Origin: Planctomycetales bacterium
GTDB taxonomy: Bacteria; Planctomycetota; Planctomycetia; Isosphaerales; Isosphaeraceae
DNA: 64,000 bases
NCBI GenBank assembly: GCA_027449865.1
Contig: DAIDKV010000058.1
Coordinates: forward strand, 1 to 64,000
Reading direction: 5' to 3'
A program made the translations under genes and the position numbers. The notes under the pieces are model-generated. The model was not told the origin of the DNA, made no database searches, and saw only the letters and a list, made by a program, of their open reading frames with translations. Positions 60,820 to 64,000 of this stretch are shown here, one piece after another (position 1 is the stretch's first letter; every line of letters starts with the position of its first letter).

Positions 60820-61566
60820 ATGGGAGAGGAGGCGACCGCGATGCAGGATACTGCCGCTTCCGGCGCGGGCATACGCGACGCCATTGGTCCCCTCATCGGA
60901 CGCAATCGGATCGCCGCCGATTTCTACGACGGCCCGGGATGGCCGAGGTTCCGCCGTTGGGAGCAGGGTTTTTTGATGTTTGGTGGCGGGGTCCGACACG
61001 CCCGAATGGAGATCGTTCGGCATGTTTTGGATATCCGCAAGACGAATGCGATGGGCCTGGAAGTGGGCATCGGCGATGGAGAGAACCTGGCGCTCCTGCC
61101 TCGGGGCTGGGAGGTTCACGGTGTCGACGTCGCACGAACCCGGCTGGAAGTGTGCCTGGCGCGGTATCCGTCGATCTCGGGACGACTGGCATGGGCCGAG
61201 GGCGAGGCTCTTCCGTACGAGGATGCGACGTTCGACGCCTGCTGGAGCATCGGCGGGTTCAATTACTTCCGGGATCATGAGGCGGCCCTCCGCGAAATGC
61301 AGCGTGTCACGCGTCGCGGCGGGCCCCTGGTCGTGGCGGATGAGGTGCCGGGTCTCCATCGTGCGGGGATCGGACACCTGATCGGCCTCCCCTGGATCGA
61401 TGCGTACTGGCTCCGCGCGCTGGGGCTCGATCGAGCGTTCGTCGAGATGGTGCTCTCCTTCGACGTCGATCTGGATGGACTGGTCGCGCGGGTCTGGCCT
61501 GGAGCGAGGCGATATCGGATCTGGCGCGGAATGGGCTACTGCTGGGTTTCTCGGAACGAGTACTGA
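60820..61566 (+). CDS. SAM-dependent methyltransferase of the lipid operon (no zinc ribbon)
   Basis: The 248-residue protein has a class I methyltransferase core: GLEVGIGDGENLALLPRGW (motif I), VHGVDVARTRLEVC, and LPYEDATFDACWSIGGFNYF. A shared N-terminal block (RIAADFYDGPGWPRFRRWE) is also found in the next gene. VADEVPGLHRAGIGH and the C-terminal RRYRIWRGMGYCW match too, so the two are paralogues. Substrates are unknown; the linkage suggests C- or O-methylation of the lipid or polyketide product. AGGAG 7 nt upstream supports the ATG. Confidence 0.85.
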   Translation: MGEEATAMQDTAASGAGIRDAIGPLIGRNRIAADFYDGPGWPRFRRWEQGFLMFGGGVRHARMEIVRHVLDIRKTNAMGLEVGIGDGENLALLPRGWEVHGVDVARTRLEVCLARYPSISGRLAWAEGEALPYEDATFDACWSIGGFNYFRDHEAALREMQRVTRRGGPLVVADEVPGLHRAGIGHLIGLPWIDAYWLRALGLDRAFVEMVLSFDVDLDGLVARVWPGARRYRIWRGMGYCWVSRNEY

Positions 61567-61584
61567 TCGATGCGGAGGCGAGTC

Positions 61585-62442
61585 ATGTCCACGACGAGTC
61601 CAAAGGCGGTCGAGACGTCGCGATGGCAGCAAGACTGGGACATCTGGCGGTGCCCGTCATGCCGTGGGGATCTCTCGGCGACCGGCGAGGCCGCGCTCGA
61701 TTGCCCCGAGTGCGGCGGTCATTACCGGATCGATGATGGATTGCTCATATTCCGGGATAAGACCGAGGCCAACAACAGCGTCGCGCAGGAGTTCTACGAC
61801 AGCCCACTCTGGCCGAAGTTCCGCTTCTGGGAGAAGTTCACCTGGGTCGTCAACGGCGGCGAACGCCGGGCGCGTAATGCTGTTTTGCGGCACTTGCCAG
61901 ATCGTCCGCAGCTCGACCTGCTCGACGTCGCGATCGGCGATGGCGTCTACCTCGACTGGCTCCCGCGCGGCTGGCGGATCGCGGGAGTGGATATCTCTCG
62001 GTCGCAGCTCGACGCCTGCCGGCGAAGGGCCGAGGCCGCCGGGCGCGACGTCCGCCTGGCTCAGTGTGAGGCCGAGGCGCTGCCGATCGACGACCATCGG
62101 TTTGATGCTGTGCTAAGCATTGGCGCGTTCAACTATTTCAATGATCCTGAGGCGTCACTCCGAGAGATGGCACGGGTGGCCCGCCCCGGCGCCCCGATCG
62201 TCGTTTCCGATGAGATGCCCGATCTCACCGACCGGATGATCGGCCACAAGATTGGAATCCCGGCGCTTGATCGATGGATCGTCTCTCGGCTGATGCACCT
62301 GGGCGACTCCTTCACCGAGATGGTCGAGCGGCATCGCGACCTCGATGTCTTGACGATCACCCGGCGCGTGCTGCCGGACGCCGAACTGTTCCCGGTCTGG
62401 CGGGGAGTCGGGTACGTTGTGGTCGGCCACGCGCCGGCGTGA
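61585..62442 (+). CDS. SAM-dependent methyltransferase with zinc ribbon, lipid operon
   Basis: The 285-residue protein adds a Trm112-like ribbon at the front (WRCPSCRGDLS, then DCPECGGHYRIDDG) to a methyltransferase core. The core has EFYDSPLWPKFRFWEKF, DLLDVAIGDGVYLDWLPRGW, AGVDISRSQLDACRR and LPIDDHRFDAVLSIGAFNYF. The last block is nearly the same as in the preceding gene. GGAGG 7 nt upstream decides the ATG at 61585. The pair probably arose by duplication and then lost or gained the ribbon. It could act at a different position or stage from its paralogue. Confidence 0.87.
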   Translation: MSTTSPKAVETSRWQQDWDIWRCPSCRGDLSATGEAALDCPECGGHYRIDDGLLIFRDKTEANNSVAQEFYDSPLWPKFRFWEKFTWVVNGGERRARNAVLRHLPDRPQLDLLDVAIGDGVYLDWLPRGWRIAGVDISRSQLDACRRRAEAAGRDVRLAQCEAEALPIDDHRFDAVLSIGAFNYFNDPEASLREMARVARPGAPIVVSDEMPDLTDRMIGHKIGIPALDRWIVSRLMHLGDSFTEMVERHRDLDVLTITRRVLPDAELFPVWRGVGYVVVGHAPA

Positions 62443-62472
62443 GGGAGTAGGTTGGGACGGAGACGGCTCGCC

Positions 62473-63597
62473 ATGCGCTTCATCACCTTGATCGGAAAGA
62501 ATGTGGTTCATCGACCGATGAGATCGGCGCTGACGGCGCTTGGGCTCTCGGTGGCGATCGCGGCGGTGATCGTGCTGGTGGGGATCTCGTGGAACTTCGA
62601 GCGGTCGTTCCTGGCAATCTACCGATCCAAGGGAATCGACATGGTGATCGTTCACGCTGGGAGCAGCAATCAGCTTTCCAGCAGCCTCGATGTCGGGATG
62701 GTCGACCGGCTCCGCCGGATCGAGGGCGTGGCGGACGCTGCCCCGACGCTGGTCGACACCGTCGCTTTCGAGGATCAGAACCTGGCCAGTGTCCTCGTGG
62801 ACGGGTGGGAACCGGATAGCCTGCTTTTCAAGGGGATACGGATTCTCTCGGGGCGTTCTCTGCGCCCGGGCGATGATCGATCGGTCTTGCTTGGCCGGGT
62901 ACTGGCGCTGAACCTTGGAAAAAAGGTCGACGACCCGATTCAGGTATCGGGGGAATCGTTTCGCGTGGTCGGAATCTTTGAGAGCGATAGCCTGTTTGAG
63001 AACGGCGCGCTGGTGTTGCCGTTGCCGGACCTACAGAAGATGATGGGCCGCGAGGGGCAGGCGACCGGTATCGTGGTCTCGGCGACCTCGTCCGATGCCA
63101 CGTTTCTCGACGGCCTCCGGCGCCGGATTGAGAGTGAGATCCCGGCCGTTGCAGCAACACCCGCGCGGGATTACGTTGTCGCCGACACGCAGATACGGCT
63201 GGCGAAGGCGATGTCGTGGACGACGGGACTGATCGCGATGGTGATGGGGGCGCTGGGGATGCTCAACACGATGTTGATGTCGATCTTCGAGCGGACACGC
63301 GAGATCGGCATCCTTCGAGCGGTCGGCTGGCGTCGGCGTCGGGTTCTGGTTCTGGTGCTGGGCGAGGCACTTTTGATCGCGACGGCCGGGATTTTGATCG
63401 GAGGCGTGCTGGCCGTCGTGGGGATGCGGGCCCTGATGTTCTCGCCAACGGCCCGGGGATTCATCGACCCGAGCATCCCGATCGAGGTGCTGGGCCTGGC
63501 TGTACTGATGGGGATCGGGCTGAGCTTGCTCGGCGGCCTGTATCCCGCGGCGCGGGCCGCGGCGCTCGACCCGACGGAGGCCCTTCGCCATGAGTGA
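62473..63597 (+). CDS. ABC transporter permease, MacB/LolCE (FtsX-like) type
   Basis: The 374-residue protein has one N-terminal membrane helix (ALTALGLSVAIAAVIVLVG) and a periplasmic MacB-type core domain (about 45-235). Three C-terminal helices (TTGLIAMVMGALGMLNTML, LVLGEALLIATAGILIG, VLGLAVLMGIGLSLLGGLYP) include the ERTREIGILRAVGW coupling motif. This layout moves lipids or lipoproteins out of the inner membrane rather than importing solutes. It overlaps the ATPase gene by 8 bp and follows the methyltransferases directly, so it may export the product of the pathway. Confidence 0.9.
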   Translation: MRFITLIGKNVVHRPMRSALTALGLSVAIAAVIVLVGISWNFERSFLAIYRSKGIDMVIVHAGSSNQLSSSLDVGMVDRLRRIEGVADAAPTLVDTVAFEDQNLASVLVDGWEPDSLLFKGIRILSGRSLRPGDDRSVLLGRVLALNLGKKVDDPIQVSGESFRVVGIFESDSLFENGALVLPLPDLQKMMGREGQATGIVVSATSSDATFLDGLRRRIESEIPAVAATPARDYVVADTQIRLAKAMSWTTGLIAMVMGALGMLNTMLMSIFERTREIGILRAVGWRRRRVLVLVLGEALLIATAGILIGGVLAVVGMRALMFSPTARGFIDPSIPIEVLGLAVLMGIGLSLLGGLYPAARAAALDPTEALRHE

Positions 63598-64000
63598 TGT
63601 CGACGGCGCCCCGATCCTCCGCGCCGAGGGGTTGGTGAAGTACTATGCCGACGGGAATGTCCAGGCATTGCGCGGGGTTTCGCTGGAGGTTCGCAACGGC
63701 GAGTTCGTGGCGATCACCGGCCCGAGCGGTTGCGGCAAGAGCACGCTCCTTCACCTGCTGGGCGGCCTGGATCGACCCGACTCAGGCGAGGTCCAGTTCC
63801 GCGGCGAGCCGATGGCGAAGCTCGACCTCGACGCCTTCCATGCTCGCCGGGTCGGGTTCGTCTTCCAGTCGTTCTACCTGCTGCCCACGCTGACGGCCGC
63901 CGAGAACGTGCAGGTGCCGATGTTCGAGGGGCCCTGGCCGCGATCGGAGCGCGCTGGTCGAGCCTCGAAGCTACTGGAGGAGGTCGGACTCTCGCACCGG
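63590..64000 (+). CDS. ABC transporter ATP-binding protein, MacB/LolD type (partial, runs off the right edge)
   Basis: The visible 137 residues include QALRGVSLEVRNGEFVAITG, the Walker A motif GPSGCGKSTLLHLLGG, DRPDSGEVQFRG and the Q-loop VFQSFYLLPTLTAAENV. The signature and Walker B motifs lie beyond the end of the window. It is closest to LolD/MacB ATPases that pair with FtsX-like permeases, and the ATG at 63590 overlaps the permease gene by 8 bp. The operon may continue further. Confidence 0.92.
   Translation, partial: MSDVDGAPILRAEGLVKYYADGNVQALRGVSLEVRNGEFVAITGPSGCGKSTLLHLLGGLDRPDSGEVQFRGEPMAKLDLDAFHARRVGFVFQSFYLLPTLTAAENVQVPMFEGPWPRSERAGRASKLLEEVGLSHR

Overview
The window is GC-rich and gene-dense, and it looks like a planctomycete chromosome, most likely of the Isosphaeraceae/Gemmatales type (inferred from gene content; there is no rRNA here to confirm it). 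The pointers are a DUF1559 pseudopilin-like protein coupled to a small lipoprotein, ECF sigma factors with C-terminal membrane extensions, a Ser/Thr kinase fused to WD40 repeats next to its own ECF sigma factor, a PEP-CTERM protein, an 'MPIHDWTRV' (DUF4058-like) protein, and polysaccharide-export proteins with SLBB domains. No tRNA, rRNA, CRISPR array, insertion sequence or prophage was found.

Layout. 1-13 kb: envelope and secreted proteins (CAP-like protein, DUF2071 protein, lipoprotein-DUF1559 pair, membrane-anchored ECF sigma factor, ferritin-like protein whose helices appear circularly permuted, PEP-CTERM protein, TIM-barrel isomerase, a 1,305-residue glycosidase-like protein, a membrane protein). 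13-20 kb: TolC-like protein, Uma2 nuclease-like protein, FAH-family enzyme, and two related Wza-like export proteins, one of them fused behind a complete ECF sigma factor. 20-24 kb: an operon of histidine kinase, PD-(D/E)XK nuclease, unknown protein and receiver-like protein in which two genes carry lesions. 24-32 kb: SGNH hydrolase, then xseA-xseB-ispA-dxs-nadK, which links a DNA exonuclease, isoprenoid precursor supply and NADP synthesis. 32-41 kb: small secreted proteins, the kinase/sigma pair, a duplicated tilS 3' end flanking a DUF4058-like gene, tilS, and a methyltransferase. 41-47 kb: epimerase/SppA pair, a DUF47-Pit phosphate uptake pair, and secreted unknowns.

47.8-64 kb (open at the right edge) is the most interesting region: one co-directional, largely translationally coupled operon for an iterative PUFA-synthase-like 'secondary lipid' pathway. 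It encodes a 2,423-residue megasynthase (two nitronate-monooxygenase/PfaD-like domains, KS, AT, ACP, KR), a 1,257-residue partner (collapsed KS, AT, dehydratase, degenerate phosphopantetheinyl-transferase-like domain), a free ACP, an alpha/beta hydrolase, a short-chain dehydrogenase, two related methyltransferases, and a MacB/LolCDE-type ABC transporter. Together these contain every activity for chain extension and reduction, and plausible activities for release, tailoring and export. The product cannot be read from the sequence.
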